64,000 bases of DNA from Luteimonas terrae (GCF_004358165.1 NZ_SMTG01000004.1:124001-188000), one strand, 5' to 3'. Positions 40,206 to 49,162 are shown, counted from the stretch's first letter. Numbers and translations are program-made. Notes: generated by a model from the letters alone, not told the origin.

Positions 40206-40329
40206 GCGATCGATCCCGGATCAAGGACGCGGCGCGTCCGGAAGCTGGATTCTCGTCGATGCACGCCGTTCCCGACAGAGGTCCAGGCCGGGTCGGGTAC
40301 GATGCCCGCCCGCCTGCCGGACCCGCGCA

Positions 40330-41172
40330 ATGCCCCACGTCCCCACGCCGCTGCTGACTCGCGACATCGCCGACGCGATGCGGTCCGCGCGCGATGCCGG
40401 GGCGTCGACGTGGCAGGGCTCGCTGGATCTCGGCCGCAGCGTCGAGGCTGTGCAGTTCGTCGACGGCTACTGGACGTGGCGCGGCAGCGCGTTCCCGTGG
40501 CCGGACGTGCTCAAGGACCGCACGATCTACGCCTTCGACGGCGATGCCTGGTCGGCGGTGTCACGCTACGGCCGCTCGCTGATCAAGCTGGTGCCCACGC
40601 AGTGGGGCACGCCGACGTTCGAGATCGACGGCATCAAGATGCTGGTGTCCGCGCGCATCGCGCCGATGGACGATGCCAGGCAGAAGGTCGCGCTGGTCGC
40701 GCCGCGCGGCAAGATCGTGCTCGACACCTGTGGCGGCCTGGGCTACTTCGCCGCGGTGTGCCTGGACGCGGGCGTGGCGCGCATCCGGTCGTTCGAGAAG
40801 AACGAGGACGTGTTGTGGCTGCGCACGCTCAACCCCTGGTCGCCGGATCCCGACTCCGCCGAGGCCGGTGGCCGCCTGCAACTCACGCAAGGCGATGTGT
40901 CGCAGGCGATCGCCGACATCGCCGACGCCAGCGTCGATGCCGTGCTGCACGACCCGCCGCGTTTCGGCATTGCCGGTGAACTCTACTCGCAGGTGTTCTA
41001 CGACCATTTCGCCCGCGTGCTGCGCAAGGGCGGCCGCCTGTTCCACTACACCGGCGCGCCGAACCGCCTGACCAGCGGCCGCGATGTCCCGCGCGAAGTC
41101 GCGCGGCGGCTGGAGAAATCGGGCTTCCGGACCGAATTCGCGCTGGACGGCGTGCTCGGGGTCAAGCGCTGA
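40330..41172 (+). CDS. SAM-dependent methyltransferase resembling archaeal COG2521
   Basis: The 280-residue protein has a Rossmann-type methyltransferase core: VLDTCGGLGYFA (SAM loop), EKNEDVLWLRTLNPWS, LHDPPRFGIAGELYSQVFY and a late GGRLFHYTGAPN. The phrases NPWS, HDPPRFxxAGELYS and GGRLFHYxGxP are those I recall from the predicted archaeal methyltransferase family COG2521. The substrate of that family is unknown. In a bacterial genome it looks out of place, but there is no mobile element beside it. Confidence 0.82.
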   Translation: MPHVPTPLLTRDIADAMRSARDAGASTWQGSLDLGRSVEAVQFVDGYWTWRGSAFPWPDVLKDRTIYAFDGDAWSAVSRYGRSLIKLVPTQWGTPTFEIDGIKMLVSARIAPMDDARQKVALVAPRGKIVLDTCGGLGYFAAVCLDAGVARIRSFEKNEDVLWLRTLNPWSPDPDSAEAGGRLQLTQGDVSQAIADIADASVDAVLHDPPRFGIAGELYSQVFYDHFARVLRKGGRLFHYTGAPNRLTSGRDVPREVARRLEKSGFRTEFALDGVLGVKR

Positions 41173-41230
41173 GGCAGTGCGGCGGCGCGTGGCCGCCTGC
41201 CAGGCGGACGCGGTGCTCGGTATGGAACAA

Positions 41231-41260
41231 GGCCACCGGATGCGCGGGCATCCGGTGGCC
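41231..41260. terminator. Hairpin between methyltransferase and TonB receptor
   Basis: GGCCACCGGATG and CATCCGGTGGCC form a perfect 12-base stem with a 6-base loop, between convergent stops at 41172 and 41297. No T-run is present, but the position suits a bidirectional terminator. Confidence 0.65.
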
Positions 41261-41296
41261 TGAACGCAGCGCGTCGCGACACTCTGCCGGCTCCGG

Positions 41297-43963
41297 TCAG
41301 AACTGGTAGCGCACCCGCAGGCCGTAGGCGCGCGCATCGTTGAGGAAGCGGATGTTGAGCCGCGAGCCCACGATCGCCTTCTGCGAGACATCGTTGTCGA
41401 GCAGGTTGCTGCCGTAGAGCTCGTAGCGCCAGCGGCCGTCGAGGGACGTCAGGCCGATACCGGCATTGAGCGTGACCTCGCCGCGCTGGCGGTCCGGGAA
41501 GCCCGCCTCGGCGGCCGACTCCCCACGGACGAATTCACCGGCCTGGTCCACGTAGGCCACGTCGCGATTGTTGTACTGGGTGAGGTAGTAGGCCGAGCGA
41601 TAGGAGGCCAGCAGCTGCCAGTCCAGCGAACCGAACGACAGTTCGGTCATCTGCTGCAGACGCACGTTGCCGGTGAAGCGCGACGCCAGCGGCAGCTCGT
41701 TGCCGGTCAGGTCGATCAGCGACGTCACGCCGCCGGCGGCGTAGTTCTGGCTGCGCGCATCGCCGACCGTGCCTTCCTTGATCTCGCTGTCGAGCGCCAG
41801 CGCATTGACGTGCAGCATGAAGCCGCCACCGAAGCGCGTCACGCTCTCGGCTTCGATGCCGTAGATCGCCGAACGTCCGATGTTGCGGTTGACCAGCGAG
41901 TAGCCGGCCGGCTCGCCATCGTTGTTGAGCGAGATCACCGTCAGGTCCTGGAACACCTGGTCGGTGTAGTCGTAATAGAAGGCGCTGACGTTGAAGGTGC
42001 CCGGACGTCCGAACCAGCGGTGGCTCATCTTGCTGCCGATCTCGTAGGCCTTGATCGACTCGGGACTGAAGGTCTCGGGAATCACGTTGACGTCGAAGGT
42101 GTCGTTGAAGCCGCCCGACTTGTGGCCCGTCGACACCGTGCCGTAGAGCATGTGGTCGTCGCTGAGGTCGAACTCCACACCGGCGCGCCAGTCGTTGAAC
42201 TGGAAGCGGCTCTCGCCGAACTGCTGCGAGGGAATCGCATTGACCTGCACCCAGGGCTGATACGGACAATCGATGGTGTCGCCGCCGATGTCGGGACGGT
42301 CGACGCAGCCGAAGTCGCCCCCGTTCGCCACGCCGCCGATCTGCTCGGCGATGGTGTCGCGCTGGCCGTGCTGCAGGATGCCCTGCAGCAGGAAACGCGC
42401 CATGTCGGCCTGCGAGGTCAGCCCGGTGACGTCGAAGTTCGGCCGCTTCATGAAAGCGGGCCTGAAACCCTCGGTGCCCAGGCGCGTGGCGAAATCGCCG
42501 CCCTGGCCCGGCAGGCCCAGCGCCCAGTTGCCACCGATGCCGTAGCGCGATTTGGCTTCGCGCGTGCGGCGCACGCCGGCTTTCAGGCGCGTGCGGTCGT
42601 TGAGCTCGAACGTGCCGTCGGCGAACAGTGCGGTCGAACGGCCGTTGACGCGCGGCATCGTGAACTCGGTGCCCGAGAACCACGTGCCCTTGTCCGACAG
42701 CGAGAGGTAACCGACCTGCTGGTCCTCGTTGAAATGGAAAGCGCCGCCGGTCCACTGGAAGCGACCGTCGCCGGACGAGGACAAGCGCAGTTCGTGCGTG
42801 GTCGACTGCGACAGCGTTTCCCAGTACTGGGTGGAGAAGTTGTCGTAGTCGAAGCCATCCGGATTGCCTGGCCCACGCGGGCTGACATCGCGGCCCGGCC
42901 ACAGGATGCCTTCGCTCGCGGCATTGGTCTGGCGGTAGTCGACGTCGCGGTAGCTGGTGTTGTACTCGGCGACGATCGGGCCGAAGTCGTAGCTCACGTT
43001 CGCCATCGCACCCCAGTTGGTGCTGTCGAGGGTGCCCTGGGCGCCACGGTAGACGACGTTACGCAGGTCCAAATCCTCGGGCGCCAGGCCCGGGCTGTCG
43101 GGGCAGGTGTCGGGGTCGGCGCTGCCGCAGGCCGCACTCCAGATGTTGGCGCCCGGATAGCCGGTGCCGCCTTCCTTGCCCATGTCGGCCATTGCGAACA
43201 CGCTGAGCTTGTCGTCGGGCTGGTAGAGGAACGACACGCGGCCGCCCTTCTCGTCCTGGATGCCGGCCGGATCGAGGCGCGGATCACCGGCATTGCGGAA
43301 GGAGCTGTCCTTCTCGACCGAGTAGCCGGCGAAGCGCAACGCCGCCCAGCCGCCGAGCGGCAGGTTCAATGCGAACTCGCCGGCGCGATGATCGCGGTTG
43401 CCCGCTTCGACCTGCGCATAGCCGCCAAAGTGTTCCAGATCCGGACGCTTGGTGACGATGTTGAGCGAGCCGGCGAGCGCGTTGCGCCCGCGCAGCGTGC
43501 CCTGCGGGCCCTTGTTGATCTCGACGCGTTCGACGTCGTAGAACATGCCGCCGAGACCGCGCGGACGCGCGATGTAGGCGCCGTTGATGTGCGGCGCCGC
43601 GCCCGGATCGCCCAGCTCGGTGTTGTTGGCCGAACCCACGCCACGGATGAAGATTTCCAGGTTGCCTTCCTGGTTGGACATGCTCAGGCCCGGCACCACG
43701 GTCTGGATGTTCCGCAGCTCGTTGTTGATGCCCAGCGCGCGAGCGTCGTCCCCCGAGATCGCCTGCGCGGTGCCGGCGTACTTCTGCAGATCCTGCTCGC
43801 GGCGCTCGACGGTGACGATCACCGCATCGAGCGTCGATGCTTCGTCGGCCGCCGGCGGCGTGGTCGTGGTGGCGCCGTCCTGCGCAGCGGCGCTGAACAC
43901 CATCGAGGCGAAGGCGAGCGGCGTGAGCGCGAGGCGCAGCCGCGAATGGCGAAGTCGGTCCAT
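41297..43963 (-). CDS. TonB-dependent receptor, probably LacI-controlled glycoside uptake
   Basis: The 888-residue receptor starts at ATG 43963 behind a strong GGGAGGGATC site and has a signal peptide (LALTPLAFASMVFSAAA). The TonB box region is LDAVIVTVERREQDLQ, and the plug contains FIRGVGSANNTELGDPG and VEINKGPQGTLRGRNALAGSLN. The barrel ends in LRVRYQF. Size and plug features match TonB receptors of non-siderophore type that import glycans or glycosides in xanthomonads. Its upstream operator is identical to the one before the GH3 gene, so a beta-glucoside substrate is inferred. Three hundred bases further upstream frame to 44290 are not coding. Confidence 0.9.
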   Translation of the reverse strand: MDRLRHSRLRLALTPLAFASMVFSAAAQDGATTTTPPAADEASTLDAVIVTVERREQDLQKYAGTAQAISGDDARALGINNELRNIQTVVPGLSMSNQEGNLEIFIRGVGSANNTELGDPGAAPHINGAYIARPRGLGGMFYDVERVEINKGPQGTLRGRNALAGSLNIVTKRPDLEHFGGYAQVEAGNRDHRAGEFALNLPLGGWAALRFAGYSVEKDSSFRNAGDPRLDPAGIQDEKGGRVSFLYQPDDKLSVFAMADMGKEGGTGYPGANIWSAACGSADPDTCPDSPGLAPEDLDLRNVVYRGAQGTLDSTNWGAMANVSYDFGPIVAEYNTSYRDVDYRQTNAASEGILWPGRDVSPRGPGNPDGFDYDNFSTQYWETLSQSTTHELRLSSSGDGRFQWTGGAFHFNEDQQVGYLSLSDKGTWFSGTEFTMPRVNGRSTALFADGTFELNDRTRLKAGVRRTREAKSRYGIGGNWALGLPGQGGDFATRLGTEGFRPAFMKRPNFDVTGLTSQADMARFLLQGILQHGQRDTIAEQIGGVANGGDFGCVDRPDIGGDTIDCPYQPWVQVNAIPSQQFGESRFQFNDWRAGVEFDLSDDHMLYGTVSTGHKSGGFNDTFDVNVIPETFSPESIKAYEIGSKMSHRWFGRPGTFNVSAFYYDYTDQVFQDLTVISLNNDGEPAGYSLVNRNIGRSAIYGIEAESVTRFGGGFMLHVNALALDSEIKEGTVGDARSQNYAAGGVTSLIDLTGNELPLASRFTGNVRLQQMTELSFGSLDWQLLASYRSAYYLTQYNNRDVAYVDQAGEFVRGESAAEAGFPDRQRGEVTLNAGIGLTSLDGRWRYELYGSNLLDNDVSQKAIVGSRLNIRFLNDARAYGLRVRYQF

Positions 43964-44038
43964 GTGATCCCTCCCCAGGGCGTTTCGAAACATCGGATGC
44001 GCGCGGAAACACGCGAAGGGCGCGACTGTCGGGCCCGA

Positions 44039-44052
44039 TGACAACGCTGTCA
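44039..44052. promoter_or_regulatory. Putative LacI-family operator before the TonB receptor
   Basis: TGACAACGCTGTCA is identical base for base to the site at 1759-1772. On the minus strand a consensus -35 hexamer TTGACA (44048-44053) overlaps it, so a bound repressor would block RNA polymerase. The site lies 75 bases before the receptor start. Confidence 0.78.
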
Positions 44053-44160
44053 AGTTGCAGGGCAACAGTGGCCGCGCCGATCGAGACGGAAATCGAAGAC
44101 GCGTTTCGGGATCACGTGCGCAGCTGACACTGTGCAAGCGGTTGTTTCCGATTGAAGCGC

Positions 44161-44484
44161 TCAGTCGCGCGATCGCGACAGCAGCCCGCGTCGGCGGAAC
44201 CATATCTCCGCGGGAACCGTCGTCAGCGGCGGCACCGCGGCGAGCAGTGCGATCAGCACCGCCCACAACGGCCAGCGCAGGCGGAGCCATGCGAACAGGC
44301 TGACCGCGAGGTAGAGCAGGAAGGCCGCGCCGTGCAGGCGCCCGAAGAACCAGACGCCGAGGTCGGTGGTCTGCGTGCCGTACTTGAGCAGCATGCCGAC
44401 CAGCAGGCCGGCCCAGGTAAAGGCCTCGAAGAATGCGACGGCCGCGAACACGCGGCCCGTGGTGGACAAAGGGCGTGGAGACAC
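44161..44484 (-). CDS. DUF3817 family membrane protein
   Basis: The 107-residue protein has two to three membrane segments (RVFAAVAFFEAFTWAGLLVG, LHGAAFLLYLAVSLFAWLR, WAVLIALLAAVPPLTTVP) and the pattern FFEAFTWAGLL plus FGRLHGAAF of the DUF3817/YdzA-like family. The GTG at 44484 follows GAAGGA at a proper distance. Function unknown. It is divergent from the GAF protein. Confidence 0.8.
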   Translation of the reverse strand: MSPRPLSTTGRVFAAVAFFEAFTWAGLLVGMLLKYGTQTTDLGVWFFGRLHGAAFLLYLAVSLFAWLRLRWPLWAVLIALLAAVPPLTTVPAEIWFRRRGLLSRSRD

Positions 44485-44597
44485 GGGCAATCCTTCGACG
44501 GGGGCGTGCAGTCTATCGGCGTCATGCAACCGGCGATGCCGGGCGTTGACGCGGGCCTGCAGTAGGATCGCCACTCCCCCGCAACGCCGAGTCCGCC

Positions 44598-45545
44598 ATG
44601 ACGGCCACGTCCATTCCGACTCTCGACGAAGCATCGCGCCAGCGTGCGCTAGACCGCTATCACGTGCTCGACAGCCTGCCCGAAGGTGCCTTCGACGACA
44701 TCGTCCAGCTCGCCGCCACGCTGTGCGGCACGCCGACCGCGCTGATCTCCCTGCTCGACCACGACCGCCAGTGGTTCAAGGCACGCACCGGCTTCGACGG
44801 CACGCAGACCGATCGCAGCATCGCGGTGTGCGATCACGCGATCCGCTCGCCCGACACGCTGATGGAGATTCCCGATCTCAGGCAGGACGCGCGCTTCGCC
44901 CACAACCCGCTGGTCGACGGCACGCAGGGCGACGCGCGGTTCTATGCCGGCATGCCGCTGGTGACACCGGACGGCGCGGCGATCGGCACGGTCTGCGTGC
45001 TCGACGACACGCCGCGGCATCTCGACGACGCGCAGCGCGCGGCGCTGCAGGCGCTCGCGCGCCTGACGATGACGCTGTTCGATGCCCGCGCCCGCGAACG
45101 TGCGCACGAACACGAAGCCTTCGTGGCGACCGTCGTCGCTGCGCCTGCGCCGGATGCGCACGCCGCGCCCGCGACGACCCACTACACGCTCGCACTGCTC
45201 GAACTGCAGGACCTCGCCGGCACCGTCGCGCGCCTGGGTGAGCGCGGCACCGAAAAGCTGCTGCAGGAACTCGATGCGGCCCTGGAAGCGGCGCTGCCGT
45301 CGGGCGGGACGGACGCGGTGAGCCGCAGCAGCGGCAGTGGCGAATACGTCGCGGTGCTGCATGGCGGCGACGCGGCGCGCACGCTCGAACGGCTGCAGGC
45401 CGAAATCTCGGCGCGTGCCCACGCACACGGGCTCCGCTTCCTCACCGGCACCACGCAGGGCACCGCCCGCGAGCACACTGGCGCGGTGTTCCTGCGCGCC
45501 GAGGCCGACCTGCTCGACCGCAAGGCGGCGCAGACACCGCACTGA
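44598..45545 (+). CDS. GAF-domain protein with degenerate GGDEF domain
   Basis: The 315-residue cytoplasmic protein has a GAF domain (about residues 25-165) with the FDDIVQLAA, DHDRQWFKA, SIAVCDHAI and FYAGMPLVTPDG markers of sensor GAF domains. The C-terminal 130 residues show the diguanylate-cyclase fold pattern, but the signature reads SGSGEYVAVL where GGDEF is expected, and the ends are shortened. It is unlikely to make c-di-GMP and may sense or bind a ligand instead. Its own promoter region is short, and a small membrane-anchored protein follows after 82 bases. Confidence 0.8.
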   Translation: MTATSIPTLDEASRQRALDRYHVLDSLPEGAFDDIVQLAATLCGTPTALISLLDHDRQWFKARTGFDGTQTDRSIAVCDHAIRSPDTLMEIPDLRQDARFAHNPLVDGTQGDARFYAGMPLVTPDGAAIGTVCVLDDTPRHLDDAQRAALQALARLTMTLFDARARERAHEHEAFVATVVAAPAPDAHAAPATTHYTLALLELQDLAGTVARLGERGTEKLLQELDAALEAALPSGGTDAVSRSSGSGEYVAVLHGGDAARTLERLQAEISARAHAHGLRFLTGTTQGTAREHTGAVFLRAEADLLDRKAAQTPH

Positions 45546-45627
45546 GCCCGGGACCGATGCCCGGGTCACACGCGGATCACTCCCGCGTCGCCACCCTGTC
45601 GGTCCCCACCCGATCGATGGAACCGTC

Positions 45628-45858
45628 ATGAAGATGTTGAGGATCGTGGCCGCAGGCGCCCTGAGCTATTTCGCCTACCGCAGCTGGAAGCGCAACCGCG
45701 ACGCGCAGGTCGTCGAGCCGCAGCCAGCCACCCGTTCGTTGCGCGACGACGGCGCGCGCACCGCGCCGCACGGCGACCCGCTGATTGCCGAGGAAGATCT
45801 CGACGTGTCCGTGCCGCGCAGCACGTCGCATTCGAGCCCGGGATTCGGCGCGCCCTGA
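45628..45858 (+). CDS. Small protein with N-terminal membrane segment (paralogue 1)
   Basis: The 76-residue product opens with MLRIVAAGALSYFAYRSWKR, a short hydrophobic stretch ending in basic residues, and continues as a disordered, acidic, Pro/Ser-rich tail. A 71-residue relative at 53651-53866 has the same opening. I know no function. The pattern looks like a membrane-anchored, YtxH-like stress protein. It lies between the GAF gene and the metallo-hydrolase, with a 13-base-stem hairpin after it. Confidence 0.7.
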   Translation: MKMLRIVAAGALSYFAYRSWKRNRDAQVVEPQPATRSLRDDGARTAPHGDPLIAEEDLDVSVPRSTSHSSPGFGAP

Positions 45859-45870
45859 GGCTGCCTTGCA

Positions 45871-45904
45871 CGCCGACCGCGCGGCATTCCTCGCGCGGTC
45901 GGCG
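45871..45904. terminator. Hairpin after the small paralogue
   Basis: CGCCGACCGCGCG and CGCGCGGTCGGCG form a perfect 13-base stem with an 8-base loop, 13 bases after the stop at 45858 and 71 bases before the convergent metallo-hydrolase stop. No T-run follows. Confidence 0.65.
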
Positions 45905-45974
45905 CCGGCCCCACCGAGACGACCTGGGCGATCGGCGGATACGTGCCGGTCGCGCATCGCGCCGCGTCGATGAC

Positions 45975-47132
45975 TCAGTCGCGCCGTATCTCCCGCCACC
46001 AGGCCTGCGTCGGCGCGGGTGCCAGCAGATCGAGACGCTCGCCCATGCGCGGCGTCGCCAAGGTCACGCCGCGATCGGCCGCCACGCGCGTGACGCGCTC
46101 GAACGGGTCGTCCCAGGCGTGCATCGCCAGATCGAAGGTGCCGTTGTGGATCGGCAGCAGCACGCGCGCGTCGAGATCCAGGTGCGCCTGCACGGTCTGC
46201 TCGGGCAGCATGTGCACGAACGCCCAGCGGTGGTCGTAGGCGCCGGTTTCCACGGCCGCCACGTCGAACGGTCCGAAGCGCCGGCCGATCTCGGCGAACC
46301 CGTCGAAGTAGCCGGTGTCGCCACTGAAGAACACCTTGAGCCCGGCGTCGCCCGGTGCGCGCGCGGGATCCTCGATCACCCACGACGCCCACAGCGTGCG
46401 GTCACCGTCGAACAGTCCGCGTCCGGAAAAGTGCTGCGCCGGCGTCGTGGTGAAACGCAGCCCGTCGATCTCCACGTCCTGCCACCAGTCGAACTGGCGC
46501 ACCTTCTCGCGCGGTACGCCCCAGGCGATCAGCCGGTCGCCGACACCCAGCGGCGTCAGGAACACGTCGGCCCGTTCGCCCAGCGCGACGACGGTCTCGC
46601 GGTCGAGATGGTCGTAGTGGTCATGCGACAGCACCACGCCACGCAGCGGCGGCAGGTCCGCGAGCGCGATCGGCGGTGCATGCCAGCGTCGGGGACCGGC
46701 GAATGACACCGGCGACGCGCGCTCGGCGAACACCGGGTCGGTGATCCAGAAGCCGCCGCGCAGCTTGAGCAGCAAGGTCGAGTGGCCCAGGCGCCAGAGA
46801 CTGCGGTCCGGCGCGGGGGCGAGTGCATCCCGTGTCAGCGGCTGCACCGGCGTCGGCAGCGGCGGCGTGGTGCCGCCTGGCTTGTTGAACATGAAGTCCC
46901 ACCAGAGCTTCATGCCCTTGGCGAAGCCCATCGGCGGACGCGGCGTGGGATTGGTGAACCGGCCGTCGCCGGCCTGCGGCGAGGCTGCGTAGTCGGCGAC
47001 GGGCTGGCTGGTGCGGACGTAGGACAGGGTGCAGGCGCTCACGGCGAAGACTCCAAGGACGAGGGCGGACAGCAGGCCGGCACGTCGCAGACGACGGGAA
47101 CGCGGGTGTGCGGCGTGCGATGGGCGGGACAT
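45975..47132 (-). CDS. MBL-fold metallohydrolase lipoprotein (RomA/NAPE-PLD-like)
   Basis: The 385-residue protein has a lipoprotein signal (SALVLGVFAVSACT) and a metallo-beta-lactamase fold: LSHDHYDHLDRETV (metal ligands), the late histidine in TPAQHFSGRG, FSGDTGYFDGF and IHNGTFDLAMHAW. These match RomA and the N-acyl-phosphatidylethanolamine phospholipase D-like branch. Phospholipid hydrolysis is plausible but unproven. It is divergent from a TetR regulator with an 80-base gap containing repeated half-sites, so TetR control is likely. Confidence 0.88.
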   Translation of the reverse strand: MSRPSHAAHPRSRRLRRAGLLSALVLGVFAVSACTLSYVRTSQPVADYAASPQAGDGRFTNPTPRPPMGFAKGMKLWWDFMFNKPGGTTPPLPTPVQPLTRDALAPAPDRSLWRLGHSTLLLKLRGGFWITDPVFAERASPVSFAGPRRWHAPPIALADLPPLRGVVLSHDHYDHLDRETVVALGERADVFLTPLGVGDRLIAWGVPREKVRQFDWWQDVEIDGLRFTTTPAQHFSGRGLFDGDRTLWASWVIEDPARAPGDAGLKVFFSGDTGYFDGFAEIGRRFGPFDVAAVETGAYDHRWAFVHMLPEQTVQAHLDLDARVLLPIHNGTFDLAMHAWDDPFERVTRVAADRGVTLATPRMGERLDLLAPAPTQAWWREIRRD

Positions 47133-47152
47133 GGCGGGATCCGGGCAAGAAC

Positions 47153-47203
47153 TACACCGTGCAGTGTAATTATGCGATCCGGAAAGTAAACCCCCCGGTG
47201 TAA
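47153..47203. promoter_or_regulatory. Putative TetR operator region
   Basis: In the divergent gap, TACAC(N6)GTGTA at 47153-47168 is an imperfect palindrome, and the half-site GTGTAA recurs at 47164-47169 and 47198-47203. This suits a TetR-type operator controlling the metallohydrolase and the regulator itself. No experiment supports it here. Confidence 0.5.
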
Positions 47204-47212
47204 ACTTGCCGC

Positions 47213-47830
47213 ATGGCCCGCGCAGACGACATCCCGACCCGCCTCACCGACCGCAAGCGCGCGGCGATTCTCGAGGCGGCCGTGGCCGAGTTCCGCAGCG
47301 CCGGCTACGAGGCGACCACGATGGACCGCATCGCCGCGGCCGCCGGCGTGTCCAAGCGCACCGTCTACAACCACTTCCCCAGCAAGGACGCGCTGTTCCT
47401 GCGCATCCTCGAAGAGATGTTCGCGCGTGGCATCGGCGGCCCCGACCTCGCCTATCGCGCCGACCGCCCGCTGCGCGCGCAGCTGATGGAACTGGTCGAA
47501 CAGAAACTGCGCCTGCTCGACGATCCGCATTTCGTCGATCTCGCACGTGTCGCCATCGCCGCCGGCCTGCATTCGCCCACGCTGGCGCGCGACATGCTCG
47601 AGCGTCTGGGCGACCGCGAGGAAGGCATCACGACCTGGGTACGCGCCGCGGCCGCCGACGGCCGCCTGAAGACCGACGACCCGCTGTTCGCCGCGATGCA
47701 GTTGCAGGCGTTGGTGAAAGGCCCCGCGTTCTGGCCGCAGATGTCGATGGGCCAGCCGGCGCTGGATGCCGCGCAGCAGCGGCAGGTCGCCGACGGCGCG
47801 GTCGACATGTTCTTGGCGCGCTACGGCTGA
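47213..47830 (+). CDS. TetR-family transcriptional regulator
   Basis: The 205-residue regulator has the TetR helix-turn-helix in residues 18-60 (MDRIAAAAGVSKRTVYNHF, the last part being the recognition helix) and a C-terminal helical ligand domain of the AcrR/DUF-type with FVDLARVAIAAG and QLQALVKGPAFWPQ. The ligand is unknown. It is divergent from the RomA-like gene, which is probably its target. Confidence 0.9.
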   Translation: MARADDIPTRLTDRKRAAILEAAVAEFRSAGYEATTMDRIAAAAGVSKRTVYNHFPSKDALFLRILEEMFARGIGGPDLAYRADRPLRAQLMELVEQKLRLLDDPHFVDLARVAIAAGLHSPTLARDMLERLGDREEGITTWVRAAAADGRLKTDDPLFAAMQLQALVKGPAFWPQMSMGQPALDAAQQRQVADGAVDMFLARYG

Positions 47831-47840
47831 AACGCCGGTC

Positions 47841-48224
47841 TCAGGTTTCCGGCGAGCCGTAACGCAGCCACAGGCTGGCCATGCGTTCGTCCTCGAACAC
47901 GCGGGCATCGAGCCCGGCGCCCATGGCCGACAGCACGCAGTACTCGACCGTGTCGAGCCCATGCGGTTTGACGTGGGCGATGCGCAACTGTCCCAGCCGC
48001 GGTCCGATCTCGGCGACCAGCTGCTTCCACTGCGCCTCCGACATCGCCGGGCCGCGCAGCTCGTCGATCAGCAGCAACAGCTGCGCCGGTCGGTCTTCGA
48101 TCGCGTCGGCGATCGCGTTCCAGTACGCCACGGCGTTGTCGAACGACGCGGTACCGCGCACGCGGACGTAGAGCAGGCCGCCGGCCTGGCGGCTGACATC
48201 GATGGCGGGATCCTCGTGCCGCAT
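47841..48224 (-). CDS. Conserved hypothetical protein, STAS/SpoIIAA-like fold likely
   Basis: The 127-residue protein alternates strands and helices: GLLYVRVRGTASFDNAVAYW, QLLLLIDELRGPAMSEAQWK, RIAHVKPHG and RVFEDERMASLWL. The pattern FEDERMASLWLR at the end is that of SpoIIAA-like (STAS-related) small proteins. No function can be given. It converges on the TetR gene with a 10-base gap. Confidence 0.7.
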   Translation of the reverse strand: MRHEDPAIDVSRQAGGLLYVRVRGTASFDNAVAYWNAIADAIEDRPAQLLLLIDELRGPAMSEAQWKQLVAEIGPRLGQLRIAHVKPHGLDTVEYCVLSAMGAGLDARVFEDERMASLWLRYGSPET

Positions 48225-48328
48225 CTGCCTCTCCCCTCGTCAGCTGGAACAGCCTACCGGGCAACTCCTCCCGGGCAACGTCGTCGCCAGCGTCCCGCGG
48301 ACACCGGCGCGCAACGCTCACGCCTGCA

Positions 48329-48931
48329 TCAGGGCCCGCACTGCCACTGGCCCTGGATGCTGCGGCTGGCCCCGTCGGCGCGCAGGTAGGTCAGCGTCGC
48401 CGGGCGCGGCGGGGACTCGCCGCCACCGATGGCCTCGCCGGTCTCCTTGATGCGGATGGTCTTGACCTGACCGGTGAAGGTGGGATTCCGCGTCATGCCA
48501 TTGAAACCGCCCGGCGCGCGCACCGGCTCCACATAACCGGCGACCTTGACCACGCCCTGCGCCGGCGAGTCGCTGCCGACATCGCCCTTGGCAAGCAGCA
48601 GCGGCTGCGCACCCGCTTCGGCGAAACTGCAGGCGAGTTCGCCGGCCAGCGCGGCTTGCGTCATGTCTGCCTCGGTCAGCACGTCGAGCCGGATCTCCGA
48701 ACCGTCGCCGCCGTTCGTGTCTCCGCCCGCCGCGTCAGATGCGGGCGCGGCGGCGGGCGCGTCGACCGGCGCCGGTGCCGGTGACGGCGCAGGCGATGGC
48801 GCCTGCGGATCGGCCGTGGCCGCGTCGGGGGCCGAAGGCGCACACGCGGTCAGCGCCGCAGCGGACACCAGCGCGCAGGCGAGCGCCTTCGCGATCGACG
48901 CGACGCGGAACGGTTGCAGGATGTCGGACAT
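48329..48931 (-). CDS. Lipoprotein of unknown function
   Basis: The 200-residue product has a lipoprotein signal (ALACALVSAAALTAC, Cys about residue 30), then a Pro/Ala-rich linker of about 40 residues and a compact domain. In that domain are ELACSFAEAGAQPLLLAKGD and a C-terminal SIQGQWQCGP. I recognise no family. It reads leftward between the STAS-like gene and the histidine kinase and has its own intergenic regions. Confidence 0.65.
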   Translation of the reverse strand: MSDILQPFRVASIAKALACALVSAAALTACAPSAPDAATADPQAPSPAPSPAPAPVDAPAAAPASDAAGGDTNGGDGSEIRLDVLTEADMTQAALAGELACSFAEAGAQPLLLAKGDVGSDSPAQGVVKVAGYVEPVRAPGGFNGMTRNPTFTGQVKTIRIKETGEAIGGGESPPRPATLTYLRADGASRSIQGQWQCGP

Positions 48932-49162
48932 CGAAAACCTCTTCGGTGGAATCGCGCGGACGCGATGCGGGTCTCAAGGGTGCGTGCGCGGAGCTTCGCG
49001 CCTTGTGAAACACCCGGCACCCGGCTGATCCCGCGCGACGGCATGACACCCGCACATGCCGCGCTCGCGCCATGGGAGCCGCGGCGATACTCTGGCGCGA
49101 TCCACGCGGCGGCGCCGGTCCGGTGTCGGCGCCTCCGCATTCCACGCTTCCGCGAGCCCGCC

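Noticed and set aside
41810-44041. A 743-codon open frame on the plus strand
   Set aside because: It is antisense to the TonB receptor and lacks recognisable domains.
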